A DNA stretch of 64,000 bases from a virus. Location of the stretch: positions 1 through 64,000 of IMG/VR virus record IMGVR_UViG_3300031576_000034; one strand, given 5' to 3'. This document shows, piece after piece, positions 25,819 to 34,662 of this stretch; position 1 is the first letter of the stretch; the number at the start of each line of letters is the position of its first letter. The notes beneath the pieces were generated by a model. The model did not search any database. It was not told where the DNA came from and was given only the letters and a program-made list of their open reading frames with translations. A program made the position numbers and the translations under genes.

Positions 25819-26159
25819 ATCGAGTTCGTCGAGTCCTCTCAGCCGCGCGTGTTGAAGCCTTTCGCGCCTGCCGTCGTCGAGGCCGGTTCGATGTCGACGA
25901 CGTGCTCGACTACGTGGTCGGAGCGTTGGCGCTCGATGCCGTCGAACGTACATACGGTGCTGGCGACGCGATGTGGGCTCCGGGGGACTCCGGAGAGGAC
26001 TACGACAACGTGCCGGTGACGCATGTACGGAGCATGAATCAGAGCGTCGTGGCCGTTCTCGCCGCGCTCGATCCAGCGATCATCGCGCTTGGCGCGGACC
26101 GCGGCAAGGTCGGGGCGACCGCACGCGCAAGGGCGCGTCTCGCAGCGATTTTGCCATGA
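25815..26159 (+). CDS. hypothetical helical protein
   Basis: 114 residues from a GTG. The N-terminal basic helix (RRVLSAARVEAFRACRRRG) is followed by an acidic helix (VDDVLDYVVGALALDAVE) and an Ala-rich end. No family recognised. Coupled to the exonuclease gene by ATGA. Confidence 0.55.
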   Translation: MNRVRRVLSAARVEAFRACRRRGRFDVDDVLDYVVGALALDAVERTYGAGDAMWAPGDSGEDYDNVPVTHVRSMNQSVVAVLAALDPAIIALGADRGKVGATARARARLAAILP

Positions 26160-26914
26160 GCGCGCTCGACCACTACCTCGTCATCGACACCGAGACGACC
26201 GGCTTGGATGCCGACAAGTCGCGCGTCCTTGAGCTGGGCCTCGCGCGCTTCGAGCGCGGGCAGCTCGTCGAGCAAGCCAACTACTTGATCCGGTGTGAGC
26301 CGCACGAGTGGAAGGAAGAGATCACGCGCATCAACGGGCTCACGTGGGCCGACGTGTTCGGCGCCCCCGAGTGGGCGGAAGTCTGGGAGGCGATCAAGAC
26401 TCTCACGGAGGTCGGAACGTACGTCGCGTACAACGCATCGTTCGACCGTCGTTTCGTGGGAAACAGGACGCGGGAGGGGCTGCCGTCGGGACACCCGCTC
26501 CTCTCAACGACGTGGATCGATCCGCTCCCGTTCGCGTGGGCGATGAACCGGCCGGGCCCCAACAAGCTCGTCAACGTCTGCGCGCGGTACGGCGTCGATC
26601 TGAGCAACGCGCACAACGCGCTCGCCGACGCAATCGCGACCGGGCTGGTTCTCCCAAGGGTTTTGAAGGCGTACGACGGATCTCTCCTCGACGCCTCGGT
26701 CGAAAAAATCCTCGAAACGCAATTACGCTTGACGTGCGAACGCGCTCGCTACTACAAGGGGGGTGCTGCGGTCTTCGTGTGTGACGGCTGCGGCGAAGCG
26801 AAAGCTTCGGCGGATCCCAAAAAGGCCCCCGAGAAGTGGGCCTTGCGGGACGACGGGCGCGTGACGTGCTCGCTGGGCTGTGACGCGCAGTTGCTCTGGC
26901 GGAAAACCGGGTAG
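26156..26914 (+). CDS. DnaQ-like DEDDh 3'-5' exonuclease with zinc ribbon
   Basis: 252 residues. VIDTETTGLD (ExoI), YNASFDRRF (ExoII) and HNALADA (ExoIII, DEDDh type) lie in the first 160 residues. A C-terminal ribbon has CDGCGEAK and CSLGC with four Cys. Likely proofreading, recombination or host-DNA degradation exonuclease. The polymerase at 29311 has its own exonuclease domain, so this one is separate. Confidence 0.85.
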   Translation: MSALDHYLVIDTETTGLDADKSRVLELGLARFERGQLVEQANYLIRCEPHEWKEEITRINGLTWADVFGAPEWAEVWEAIKTLTEVGTYVAYNASFDRRFVGNRTREGLPSGHPLLSTTWIDPLPFAWAMNRPGPNKLVNVCARYGVDLSNAHNALADAIATGLVLPRVLKAYDGSLLDASVEKILETQLRLTCERARYYKGGAAVFVCDGCGEAKASADPKKAPEKWALRDDGRVTCSLGCDAQLLWRKTG

Positions 26915-26932
26915 CGAACCAAGGGTGCAAGG

Positions 26933-27640
26933 ATGCGATTCGAGCATGCGACGGGTGTACCGTCTCGACTCCGCGTGTTTCTCTACGGACACACGCGCAG
27001 CGGCAAGACGCGCGTGGCCGCCACGTTCCCGAGGCCGCTCTTCGTGTTCCCGAGGAACGAGAACGGCGAGATCGCGCTCGCCGGGAGCGGCATCCCGTTC
27101 GTCAAGGTCGCCTCGCGCGACGAGATGAACGCCGTCCTCGACGAGTTGCTCGCCGCGAACAAGGCCGGGCGCCTGAACGAGTACGGCGACACGATCGTGG
27201 TCGAGAGCTTCACGCACGTCGCGCGCTTCGTCGAGATGGAGCTGACGAGGTCCGGTGCGCGGGAGATGAAGGGCCAGTGGGGCTACATGGACAGCTTCTT
27301 CAAGCACGTGCTCGACGTGCTGTGGCAGCTTGACGCCCATGTCGTCTGCACCTCCCTCGCCTCGATCAAGGCGAGCAAGGACGGCGTGATCCTCTCGGCA
27401 GGGCCCGACATGCCTGGCAAGAGCGCGGGGATCTTCGCCTCCTCGGCCGACATCCTCGGCTACTGCTCGCAGATGAGCACGGGGCAGGGCTCAATCTTCC
27501 AGACGGCGCTGATCAAGCAGGGCGAGTTCGACGCGGGCACGCGCATCCCGCTCATGCCGCAGGGCATCTACACCAACTTCAACTACCCGCGCGACATCGC
27601 GCCGTACGTTGGCGTGCCGGAGCAAATTGCGGCGCAGTAA
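26933..27640 (+). CDS. Sak4-like RecA-family ATPase (AAA_24)
   Basis: 235 residues. The P-loop GHTRSGKT is at residues 19-26 and a Walker B-like TIVVES near 83. AAA_24 phage nucleotide-binding proteins act as single-strand annealing recombinases (Sak4) with an SSB and a RecB-like nuclease; all three are encoded here within 4 kb. The ribosome-binding site is weak and the gene stands 18 bases after the exonuclease. Confidence 0.8.
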   Translation: MRFEHATGVPSRLRVFLYGHTRSGKTRVAATFPRPLFVFPRNENGEIALAGSGIPFVKVASRDEMNAVLDELLAANKAGRLNEYGDTIVVESFTHVARFVEMELTRSGAREMKGQWGYMDSFFKHVLDVLWQLDAHVVCTSLASIKASKDGVILSAGPDMPGKSAGIFASSADILGYCSQMSTGQGSIFQTALIKQGEFDAGTRIPLMPQGIYTNFNYPRDIAPYVGVPEQIAAQ

Positions 27641-27690
27641 ATCGTCAGATTTTTGCGTCGTAAGACGCGTTGAATTCGTAGGAGATGATC

Positions 27691-27963
27691 ATGGGACGAC
27701 CGAAGAAGGATGGAACTCCGGCGGCGAAGCCGACCAAGACGCGCAGCAGCAAGGCGTGCAGCGTGCTCGTGCCCGCGACGCATGACGAGATCGAGGGCGC
27801 TCTCAAGGAGACGGGCGAGATGCTCTACCGTCGGCACGACGCTCCTGGCGGCCTCAAGCAGGCCAAGGAGATCATCGCTGGGATGACCAGCGATCTCGCT
27901 GGCGTGGAGATCGTGGTCAAGAGCAAGCGGCCGGAGCGGACGACGAAGGTCAAGTTCGTCTGA
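27691..27963 (+). CDS. small helical protein
   Basis: 90 residues from ATG 27691, with GGAG 6 bases upstream; the ATG at 27685 is too close to that site. A basic N-terminus (MGRPKKDG) is followed by helical segments. It lies between the ATPase and the SSB-like gene, so a recombination accessory role is possible. Confidence 0.6.
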   Translation: MGRPKKDGTPAAKPTKTRSSKACSVLVPATHDEIEGALKETGEMLYRRHDAPGGLKQAKEIIAGMTSDLAGVEIVVKSKRPERTTKVKFV

Positions 27964-27964
27964 C

Positions 27965-28156
27965 ATGTTCTGGAACGGCGCACTCGCAGCAAAGATCGTC
28001 GCCGGAGCGGTGAGCGCGTTCGCGTTCACCCTCCGCAAGGGCGGCAACGTGCTCGTCGAAGTGCGCGGGAGCAACGTCGTCGTCTACCCGGCCGAGATGG
28101 ATCTGAAGAGCGCGCAGAAGGCACACGATCTCGTCGTGATCGACTGCGACAAATGA
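27965..28156 (+). CDS. 63-residue hypothetical protein
   Basis: Begins MFWNGALAAKIVAGAVSAFAF, then beta-like strands (LVEVRGSNVVVYPAEM). It starts one base after the previous stop. The hydrophobic N-terminus may be a core helix rather than a membrane anchor. Function unknown. Confidence 0.55.
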   Translation: MFWNGALAAKIVAGAVSAFAFTLRKGGNVLVEVRGSNVVVYPAEMDLKSAQKAHDLVVIDCDK

Positions 28157-28204
28157 CGCGTGTGGAAAACACGCTGCCCTAACTGAACTGAGGAGAAGAG
28201 AACC

Positions 28205-28801
28205 ATGCCCGTGATCGAAACCAATGGAGACACGTCGGGAAGCGGCTCGAGCGGCCGAGAGCGGCTCATCCCCGCCGGCTACCTGCACGTCCGCATCACC
28301 GAGAGCCCCCTCGGCACGACGAAGAACGGCCACCCGCAGGTCACGCTCAAGGGCGAGATCATCGCGCACGAGGCCGATCAGCGCGCCGCGGGCCGCAAGG
28401 CGACCATCTACCAAGTGCAGGGTGCGAAGTCCGCTCCCTACACGAAGCGGCTCCTCGACGCCGCGGGCTTCGAGGCGCTCGACGCGTCGGCGAACCCGCA
28501 GATGGTGCAGGGCGCGCGTCGGTACATCAACAAGGGCGACAAGATCGTCTGGGACACCGACATGCTTGCGGGCTGCATCGTGCGCGTCGAGTGCACCCAC
28601 GACGAGTGGGAGGCAGGCAAGTGGAGCGAGCGCTGGGGCAACTGGAGCCCGTCGCAGTACGCCGCCCAGCCCGGTCACGGCCACGTGCCGATCCACGGCG
28701 GCATGCAGGGCGCTCCGCAGGTCTCGCAGAGCGTCCCGCAGGGCCCGTATGCGCAGCAGCCGTACATGCCCGGCCAGGGCAACCCGCCGCTCCGCCGATG
28801 A
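28205..28801 (+). CDS. phage single-stranded DNA-binding-like protein
   Basis: 198 residues. The core (RLIPAGYLHVRITESPLG, VTLKGEI, CIVRVECTHDEW) is an OB-like beta domain. The C-terminal 50 residues are a disordered Gln/Gly/Pro-rich tail, the layout of phage SSB/DUF669 proteins. The tail ends in PPLRR rather than the acidic tip of bacterial SSB. A GAGGAGAAGAGAA site upstream promises strong translation. Partner of the Sak4-like ATPase. Confidence 0.65.
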   Translation: MPVIETNGDTSGSGSSGRERLIPAGYLHVRITESPLGTTKNGHPQVTLKGEIIAHEADQRAAGRKATIYQVQGAKSAPYTKRLLDAAGFEALDASANPQMVQGARRYINKGDKIVWDTDMLAGCIVRVECTHDEWEAGKWSERWGNWSPSQYAAQPGHGHVPIHGGMQGAPQVSQSVPQGPYAQQPYMPGQGNPPLRR

Positions 28802-29214
28802 AGCGGTCGGAGGAAGAGCAGATGGTCGCGGGCCTCGCGCAGGCGCTTCTCGACGCCCTGCGCGGGGCCTTCGGGCTCGACTTCGATGTCGAGCGCGGCA
28901 AGCACGCCGCGAGTCACGCGGCGACCGACGTGCTCGCGCTCGCACCGCTGCTTGAGCAGTTCACGCCCGAGGGCCGACACAAGATCTGGCAGATCGCGCT
29001 CATCCGCATGAGCGACATCATCGGCAGCAAGCCCGAGGTGCTCGTCGAGGCCGGCGTCAGGCTCGAGCGCGAGGCGTGGCGCGATGCGAATGCGCCGATG
29101 TTCGGCGCGACGATCCTCGCGCTCGCCACGTCGCCGATCGCGCGCGCGTTCCTCTACTACGAGGGCTACGAGCTGCGGTTCCGGTTGCTCGATCCGCCCA
29201 AGCTCGACTCCTGA
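28798..29214 (+). CDS. helical hypothetical protein
   Basis: 138 residues, ATGA overlap with the SSB-like gene. Helices such as EEQMVAGLAQALLDAL and HKIWQIALIRMSDIIG, few aromatic residues, no known motif. It ends the transcription block before a terminator-like hairpin. Confidence 0.6.
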   Translation: MKRSEEEQMVAGLAQALLDALRGAFGLDFDVERGKHAASHAATDVLALAPLLEQFTPEGRHKIWQIALIRMSDIIGSKPEVLVEAGVRLEREAWRDANAPMFGATILALATSPIARAFLYYEGYELRFRLLDPPKLDS

Positions 29215-29260
29215 TCCACGTACGGGTGGAGTCTCCCGGGACGTGAATCGACTGGCCGGC

Positions 29261-29294
29261 GCCGCAGCGGTCGGAGGACTGCGGCACTTTTCTC
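29261..29294 (+). terminator. intrinsic terminator candidate
   Basis: GCCGCAG (29261-29267) pairs with CTGCGGC (29279-29285) over an 11-base loop and is followed by ACTTTTCTC. It separates the SSB gene group from the polymerase gene, whose ribosome-binding site GGGAGG lies just downstream. The T-run is short, so termination may be partial. Confidence 0.55.
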
Positions 29295-29310
29295 ATTCTG
29301 GGAGGTATCG

Positions 29311-32300
29311 GTGCGTGAGCTTCGTCTCGAGTACGTCTACGACCACCGCATCGCAAACTGCGATGCGTGCGGTCTGCGACCGTTCCGAGACGAGACCCTC
29401 TGCCTCTCCGAGCCGAATGCGATTTCCCACCCGTGCGGATCGGCCGTCGGGGAGGGGTCCAAGTCCGGCGAGAAGCCTTTCAACTGGAACGGCCTCCTCA
29501 TCCTCGGCGAAGGCCCCGGCAACACCGAGGCGCGCCTCAAGCGGCCGTTCATGGGCCCGTCCGGCGAGCTACTGACGAAGCTGCTCACGAAGGCCGGTCT
29601 GAAACGGGAGGAGTGCTACGTCGGAAATACCACGCTTTGTCGGCCGGATTACGCCGGGCTCGACACGAAGCGTAAGAGCCTCACCGACGCGTTCCCCACG
29701 GCCGTCCCGTCCTGCCGCCCGCGTCTGCTCGCCGAGATCGAGGCGCTTCAGCCCCGGGTGATCCTCGCGTTCGGGCAGGCCGCGCTTGCTGCGCTCACTG
29801 GAGTCGAAGAGACGGTCGCCAAGCGTGTCCCGTACACGTGCGGCACGTGCAAGGGAGAACTTCGTTGGCGCCGCTGGGGGTGCGCGAAGTGCAAGAAGAT
29901 CTATCCTGAGTTTCCCGTTGTCGATGAGAACCGACCATCGGACGTGACGACCTGTTGCTTTGCCAAGTGGCAGCCGCGCAACGAGGTTTGCGACGAGTGC
30001 AAGGGCCTGAAAACGTCCGTGCAGACAAGTCAGGAGTTCAAGACGCTGCACACCTTGGGGGAAGTCGCTGGCGGCGTCTTCCGCGCTCAGAATCTCCCAG
30101 CACTCGTCGGGATTCTCAAGGAGCCGGACAAGACGTTCGTGATCGCGACGTACCATCCGGCGCATCTGCTTCGGCCCGCGGAGACGAAGGGGGACAAGAA
30201 GATTGGGGGGCAGTTCCTCGCCTCCGCGGTGCTCATGCACTGCCGCAAGGCCGCGCGGCTTTTGCACGAAGACCCCGTGTGGTCGATGCGGCATCAGACG
30301 ATCACGACGGCGGAAGAGCTGAACGCGTACCTCGAACGCTGGGCTGGTGATGTCTTCACAGTGGACATCGAGACGGACAACGAAGAGCCGCTCAGCGTCA
30401 CGAAGATCACGTGTGTCGGGTTCAACGCGTTGAGCACGGACGAGGTGATCGTCTGCGACACAGACGGGCTCCCGCGCGAGCATCCGCTCGTTCAAGCCAT
30501 CTGTGATTTTTGGTCTGACGCGCGCTACCACAAGGTTGGGCATGGCGCGGTGTACCGCAAGGCTGGCCAGAACATCCTCTACGATTCGACGGTGATCCGG
30601 CACGTGTGGGGCGCGGAACTCGAAAACTTGCACTTCGACACGATGATCGCGCACATCGCGGTCGCGCCCGACGAGCCGCATCACCTTCAGCACATCGCCT
30701 CGAGCTTCACGGATGCCGAGCCGTGGAAGCCGCCGAAGAAGGCCAAGACGGGCGGGTTTCACTTCGACTCGAAGGAAGAGCTGCACCTCTACAACGCGCG
30801 CGACGTACGCAACACGAGCCTCGCAACCGGCCCCCTCTCCGCGCTCATGGTCGAGGAGAAGACACGCCAGGTTCACGACCTCGACATCCGCAAGGTCGAG
30901 ATCGCGCGGCACATGACGCTCGCCGGCATGCCGGTGGACCGCCGAGAGATGCTCCGCATCGGTGCAGACGCGCAGTACGAACGCGAGACCGAGCAACGCG
31001 AGATGCGCGCGATGTTCGGACGGCTGCCCGACTCAGTTCTGAGCAAGGCCGCCCAGGAGGACGTGCGGAAGGGTTCCCAGGACGCCTTCTACTTCAACCC
31101 GCACTCGACGCCGCAGCTCCAATGGGCTCTCTTCGACCCGCAAGGCCCGTTCAAGATGCCGCCGACAGGCTTCACGGACGGCGGGGGCGCGTCCACGGAC
31201 AAACCTGCGCTCATGGCCGTCCTCTCGGCGCCGCACGCCCCTCGTGAGGCCAAGGACTTCGTGCAGCGGCTCATGCGCTACCGCGATGCGAAGATGGTCA
31301 CGACGCTCTGCAACATCTCAGAGGGCGAGAAGGGGCTCCAGATCGGCGTGGACGGTCGTGTGCACCCGTCATGGTACCCGAATGGTGCACGGACGGGGCG
31401 TTGGACGAGCGAACCGAACTTTCAGAATTTCAAAAAGTGGCTGCGCGCGATGTTCCGCGTCGGCGAAGGCCGGCGGCTCGTTGGAGCCGACAAGGCCCAG
31501 TTGGAACTTCGGATCATGGCCGCCCGCGCTGGCGCGACCGACCTCATCCGCCGCTGCAAGACCGCTGTCGAGTCCCGCAAGCTCGAGCCCGAGTGCGACC
31601 CGCACAGCTTCATCGCGAGTAAGTTCTTCGGCGAGACGTTCACGCTGCTCTCGCTCGCCGATCCACTCCACGACAGGGCGAACAAGCGGTGCAAGTGCGA
31701 GACGTGCATCCGCAAACTCCTGCGCGAGGTGATCAAGCGCGGCATCTACGGCCTCGCCTACGGTGCGACCGAGTACACGGTCTACGAGGCCCTCATCGAC
31801 GGCGGCTACGACGGGCCGCCGATCTCGGTCGAGATGATCCGTGCCGCGATCGATCTCGTCTTCACGACGTGGCCGGAGTTGCGGACGTACTTCGACGGGC
31901 AGTACGCGCTGGCGCTCAAGACCGGGTACGTGTTCGACGGGCTGCTCGGGCGGATGCGGTGTTTTCCGCTTGGGGATGTGTCGCAGACGGAAGTATTCAA
32001 CTGGGGGGTCCAGTGCCTTCCGGGCAACGTGCGTGTGCTGACGGCTGGCGGCTACATTCCGATCGGGGAGATCGCGCGGCCAGTGTTCGCTTGGACTGGC
32101 AACCGCTGGTCGCCCGCTCGGAGGATCTCAAAGGGTGCAGAGCAGGTGTGGCGCGTGACAACGGACGCCGGGCATGCGCTGGAGGCAAACGCTGCGCACC
32201 GGTTGCTCGTAGCGGACGGCGCCGACTTCGTTTGGCGTGAAACGGCTGCCTTGAAACCTGGCGACACAATTGGATTGTCGTTGGCCACCCCGATGCGCTG

Positions 32301-33504
32301 CGGCTGCACCGAAGAAACAGAGGAATCGGCGTTTTGGCTTGGGTACTGGATTGGCAATGGGTCGTGGACCCGGGGCCGCAACGAGGCCGGAATGACGTTT
32401 GGAACGCGCGTCTACGGCGAGACGCACCAGGAATACGCGTTGCGCTTTCGACGGTGGCTTGAGACGCAGGGCTTGACGCACCAGAAACCGACGACTGGGC
32501 GTCGACACGACGGCACGCGGTCGAACTGCACAATCATCGTGTCGTCCACGCTGCCCGCGTGGCTTGCGCGTTTCGAAATCGACGACACGTGGAAGTCGAA
32601 GACGAAACGCGTACCGCCGCCGGTGTGGCGGTGGTCGCTGGACCTTCGAGGTGCGTACTTGCGCGGCTATTTTGCTGCGGACGGTTCGTTGTCAGCCAGG
32701 GATCTGCGAGGCGCAAAAACGCCGACCGTCAACACGCCGAATCTAGAGTTGTTACGCGACACGCAGTTGCTGCTTCGTTCCTGCGGCGTTGAGAGTCGGA
32801 TTCGCGGGCCGTACAAGGCTGATCGTGCGGGCCACATCATGTGGCGCCTCAACATGCACGGACGCGCGCTCCAGGAGTTTCTCGGCTGGGCCGCCCCGCG
32901 CAGCGAACGCGCGCAACTTCGGTACAGCACAGGCGTTGTTTGCACGCCCGACGCAGTGTCGAAGTTTCTCGACTTGTACCCGCGCAACCCGTTCGACTAC
33001 GGCGCACAAGCGTCGTTCTACGTGCTGTGGAGCCGGCTCGCGCACGGCGGCAACACCAACCCGCACACGCTTGCGCGAATGCTAACCGCACTTGACGCGC
33101 GCTCGGCGATGGATCTGTACGCCACCGCCAAGGTTGCGTCCGTCGAAGCCCTTGAACGCGAAGCGCCGATGTACACGTTGATGGTGGGCCACAGCTCACA
33201 CCGCTACGACAGCGCCGGGTTCATCTCGAAGAACAGCAGCGCAGCAACCGTCATGGACTCCGACACGCTCCGTTTCTTCCACGGCACGAACGACCTCCCC
33301 TCCTTTCGCCAGATCGATCCCACGGCGAAAGTCATCGCGCAGGTCCACGACGCGCTCTACGTCGAGTGCGACGAGCGGAGGGCCGATCAGATGATCGCGC
33401 TGATGAACGTCGCCCTCTCGTGCGAGGTGCAGCTTGCGGCGGGTGAGTGGATGCCGCTCCCCGCGACGGCGCACGCCGCCGACAACTGGATGGACGCCGC
33501 ATGA
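29311..33504 (+). CDS. uracil-DNA-glycosylase/3'-5' exonuclease/family A DNA polymerase fusion with intein
   Basis: 1397 residues from GTG. Residues 1-290 form a uracil-DNA-glycosylase-superfamily domain (ILGEGPGNTEARLKRPFMGP, YVGNTTLCRP, VILAFGQAAL, ATYHPAHLLRP) with several Cys pairs, including an inserted CGTCKGE...CAKC ribbon. Residues about 345-520 are the proofreading exonuclease (TVDIETDN, YNARDV). The palm and fingers follow: ADKAQLELR (motif A, near 720), IKRGIYGLAYG (motif B) and VHDALY (motif C, near 1344). An intein fills residues 902-1308 between motifs B and C. The phage replicative polymerase is the obvious role. The N-terminal glycosylase suggests uracil removal coupled to synthesis. 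Confidence 0.9.
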   Translation: MRELRLEYVYDHRIANCDACGLRPFRDETLCLSEPNAISHPCGSAVGEGSKSGEKPFNWNGLLILGEGPGNTEARLKRPFMGPSGELLTKLLTKAGLKREECYVGNTTLCRPDYAGLDTKRKSLTDAFPTAVPSCRPRLLAEIEALQPRVILAFGQAALAALTGVEETVAKRVPYTCGTCKGELRWRRWGCAKCKKIYPEFPVVDENRPSDVTTCCFAKWQPRNEVCDECKGLKTSVQTSQEFKTLHTLGEVAGGVFRAQNLPALVGILKEPDKTFVIATYHPAHLLRPAETKGDKKIGGQFLASAVLMHCRKAARLLHEDPVWSMRHQTITTAEELNAYLERWAGDVFTVDIETDNEEPLSVTKITCVGFNALSTDEVIVCDTDGLPREHPLVQAICDFWSDARYHKVGHGAVYRKAGQNILYDSTVIRHVWGAELENLHFDTMIAHIAVAPDEPHHLQHIASSFTDAEPWKPPKKAKTGGFHFDSKEELHLYNARDVRNTSLATGPLSALMVEEKTRQVHDLDIRKVEIARHMTLAGMPVDRREMLRIGADAQYERETEQREMRAMFGRLPDSVLSKAAQEDVRKGSQDAFYFNPHSTPQLQWALFDPQGPFKMPPTGFTDGGGASTDKPALMAVLSAPHAPREAKDFVQRLMRYRDAKMVTTLCNISEGEKGLQIGVDGRVHPSWYPNGARTGRWTSEPNFQNFKKWLRAMFRVGEGRRLVGADKAQLELRIMAARAGATDLIRRCKTAVESRKLEPECDPHSFIASKFFGETFTLLSLADPLHDRANKRCKCETCIRKLLREVIKRGIYGLAYGATEYTVYEALIDGGYDGPPISVEMIRAAIDLVFTTWPELRTYFDGQYALALKTGYVFDGLLGRMRCFPLGDVSQTEVFNWGVQCLPGNVRVLTAGGYIPIGEIARPVFAWTGNRWSPARRISKGAEQVWRVTTDAGHALEANAAHRLLVADGADFVWRETAALKPGDTIGLSLATPMRCGCTEETEESAFWLGYWIGNGSWTRGRNEAGMTFGTRVYGETHQEYALRFRRWLETQGLTHQKPTTGRRHDGTRSNCTIIVSSTLPAWLARFEIDDTWKSKTKRVPPPVWRWSLDLRGAYLRGYFAADGSLSARDLRGAKTPTVNTPNLELLRDTQLLLRSCGVESRIRGPYKADRAGHIMWRLNMHGRALQEFLGWAAPRSERAQLRYSTGVVCTPDAVSKFLDLYPRNPFDYGAQASFYVLWSRLAHGGNTNPHTLARMLTALDARSAMDLYATAKVASVEALEREAPMYTLMVGHSSHRYDSAGFISKNSSAATVMDSDTLRFFHGTNDLPSFRQIDPTAKVIAQVHDALYVECDERRADQMIALMNVALSCEVQLAAGEWMPLPATAHAADNWMDAA
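32014..33234 (+). other. intein with LAGLIDADG-type endonuclease inside the polymerase
   Basis: 407 residues, from Cys902 (CLPGNVRVLTAGGYIPIGEI) to Asn1308, with Ser as the +1 residue. DAGHALEANAAHRLL is the block B splicing motif with its His. GYWIGNGSW and LRGYFAADGSL are the two LAGLIDADG-like helices. The C-terminal block reads GFISKN, with Lys where most inteins have His before Asn. Codon usage has more A and T than the exteins, consistent with separate ancestry. Confidence 0.85.
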
Positions 33505-34004
33505 AGAATCTCCCCTCGTGGGCCGTGATGGCCGCAGGAGTTGGCCTCTTTCCGATGCTGCTCCTACCCTACTTGATGAAGAGGAAGACGATGAATCCAC
33601 TGACAACAGCAATCGGCGAGCAGTTCCACGCGCTCGAGAACACGATCAAGAACAGCCCCGGAGTCTCGCGCAAGCGGCGAGACGCGCTCCTTGGGACCCT
33701 CAAGGCGGCGTTCAACGCGATCAACGAGGCGCGCACCAAGCAGCGTGTCGAGGACGCGCGAGTTGCCGCTGAGAACGAGAAGCGTGCCCGCGAAGAGGGC
33801 CAGACCGAAGGGCTCCGGCTGGCCGTCACGCTGCTTCGTGCCCACGAAGCGTCGATCCTCATCCACCTGACGGCACAGGAGACGCTCGACGCGGTGAATC
33901 GGGCGCCGGAGCGGGTCGCGGTGCGGACGTTCGCGGCGGGGGTGGTGTCGATGTTTGAGAGTGGGAAGGTCCACCCGAAGTCGGGGATGGGGAGGTCGGC
34001 ATGA
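33501..34004 (+). CDS. membrane-anchored helical protein
   Basis: 167 residues. One N-terminal membrane segment (WAVMAAGVGLFPMLLLPYL) is followed by a Lys/Arg stop signal and a long charged coiled-coil-like body (EDARVAAENEKRAREEG). The ATGA overlap couples it to the polymerase. It might hold replication or virion components at the membrane; function unknown. Confidence 0.6.
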   Translation: MKNLPSWAVMAAGVGLFPMLLLPYLMKRKTMNPLTTAIGEQFHALENTIKNSPGVSRKRRDALLGTLKAAFNAINEARTKQRVEDARVAAENEKRAREEGQTEGLRLAVTLLRAHEASILIHLTAQETLDAVNRAPERVAVRTFAAGVVSMFESGKVHPKSGMGRSA

Positions 34005-34354
34005 AGACGATCAGTCGACTCCAGCGTGAGATCGGCGAGTGGTCCAAGTCGCGCGGATGGTTCCCGGCGGACGGCGCACTCGCCGATCCCGAGTTCAAGG
34101 CGCTCTTCGTCAGCTCCAAGCTGGCGTTGATCCACTCGGAGGTTAGCGAAGCGCTGGAGGCCGTGCGCGAACACGAGTACGAAGCGTACATTGCAGAGGG
34201 CAAGCCAGAGGGTTGCGCCACCGAACTCGCGGACGCCGTGATCCGTATTCTCGACCTCGCCGAGATCCTCGGGCTCGATCTCTCGGGCGCGATCGATGCG
34301 AAGATGCTGTACAACCACACGCGGCCGTACAAGCACGGCGGCAAGGCGATTTGA
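34001..34354 (+). CDS. MazG-like nucleotide pyrophosphohydrolase
   Basis: 117 residues. The all-alpha NTP pyrophosphatase pattern is present: ALIHSEVSEALEAVRE (E-x-x-E) and ELADAVIRILDLAEILGLDL (E-x-x-D), then KMLYNHTRPYKHGGK. Phage MazG proteins hydrolyse dNTPs or alarmones such as (p)ppGpp during infection. Position after the polymerase supports nucleotide-pool control. Confidence 0.85.
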   Translation: MKTISRLQREIGEWSKSRGWFPADGALADPEFKALFVSSKLALIHSEVSEALEAVREHEYEAYIAEGKPEGCATELADAVIRILDLAEILGLDLSGAIDAKMLYNHTRPYKHGGKAI

Positions 34355-34356
34355 CG

Positions 34357-34662
34357 ATGACGGCTCCCTGGTCGATGCAGTGCCCGCACTGCGACAAGGA
34401 CGCCCTCTGGATCGAGGGCGCGTACGTCTGTAGCAACGGCCACGAGTCGCTCGACGACGAGCCGCTGAGCTTCGGCCCAGAACCCAAGCCGAGACCAGTC
34501 ACGCGCGAAGAGATCGTCACCTTCCTCGACGACAACTGCTCCATGACGCGTGAGGAGGTTCACGAGGCGATCCTCGCTGCGTGGGACCTCGCGTCGAGTG
34601 AGGAGACCGTCGGAGAGAAGTCGGCCGTGATACGCTTCCGCGCGGTGACAGAGAACCGATGA
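34357..34662 (+). CDS. zinc-ribbon protein
   Basis: 101 residues with QCPHCDKDALWIEGAYVCSNGH, a classical C-x-x-C...C-x-x-x-H ribbon, then a helical acidic domain (REEVHEAILAAWDLASSEE). Probably a small nucleic-acid or protein-interaction factor; overlaps the next gene by ATGA. Confidence 0.6.
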   Translation: MTAPWSMQCPHCDKDALWIEGAYVCSNGHESLDDEPLSFGPEPKPRPVTREEIVTFLDDNCSMTREEVHEAILAAWDLASSEETVGEKSAVIRFRAVTENR

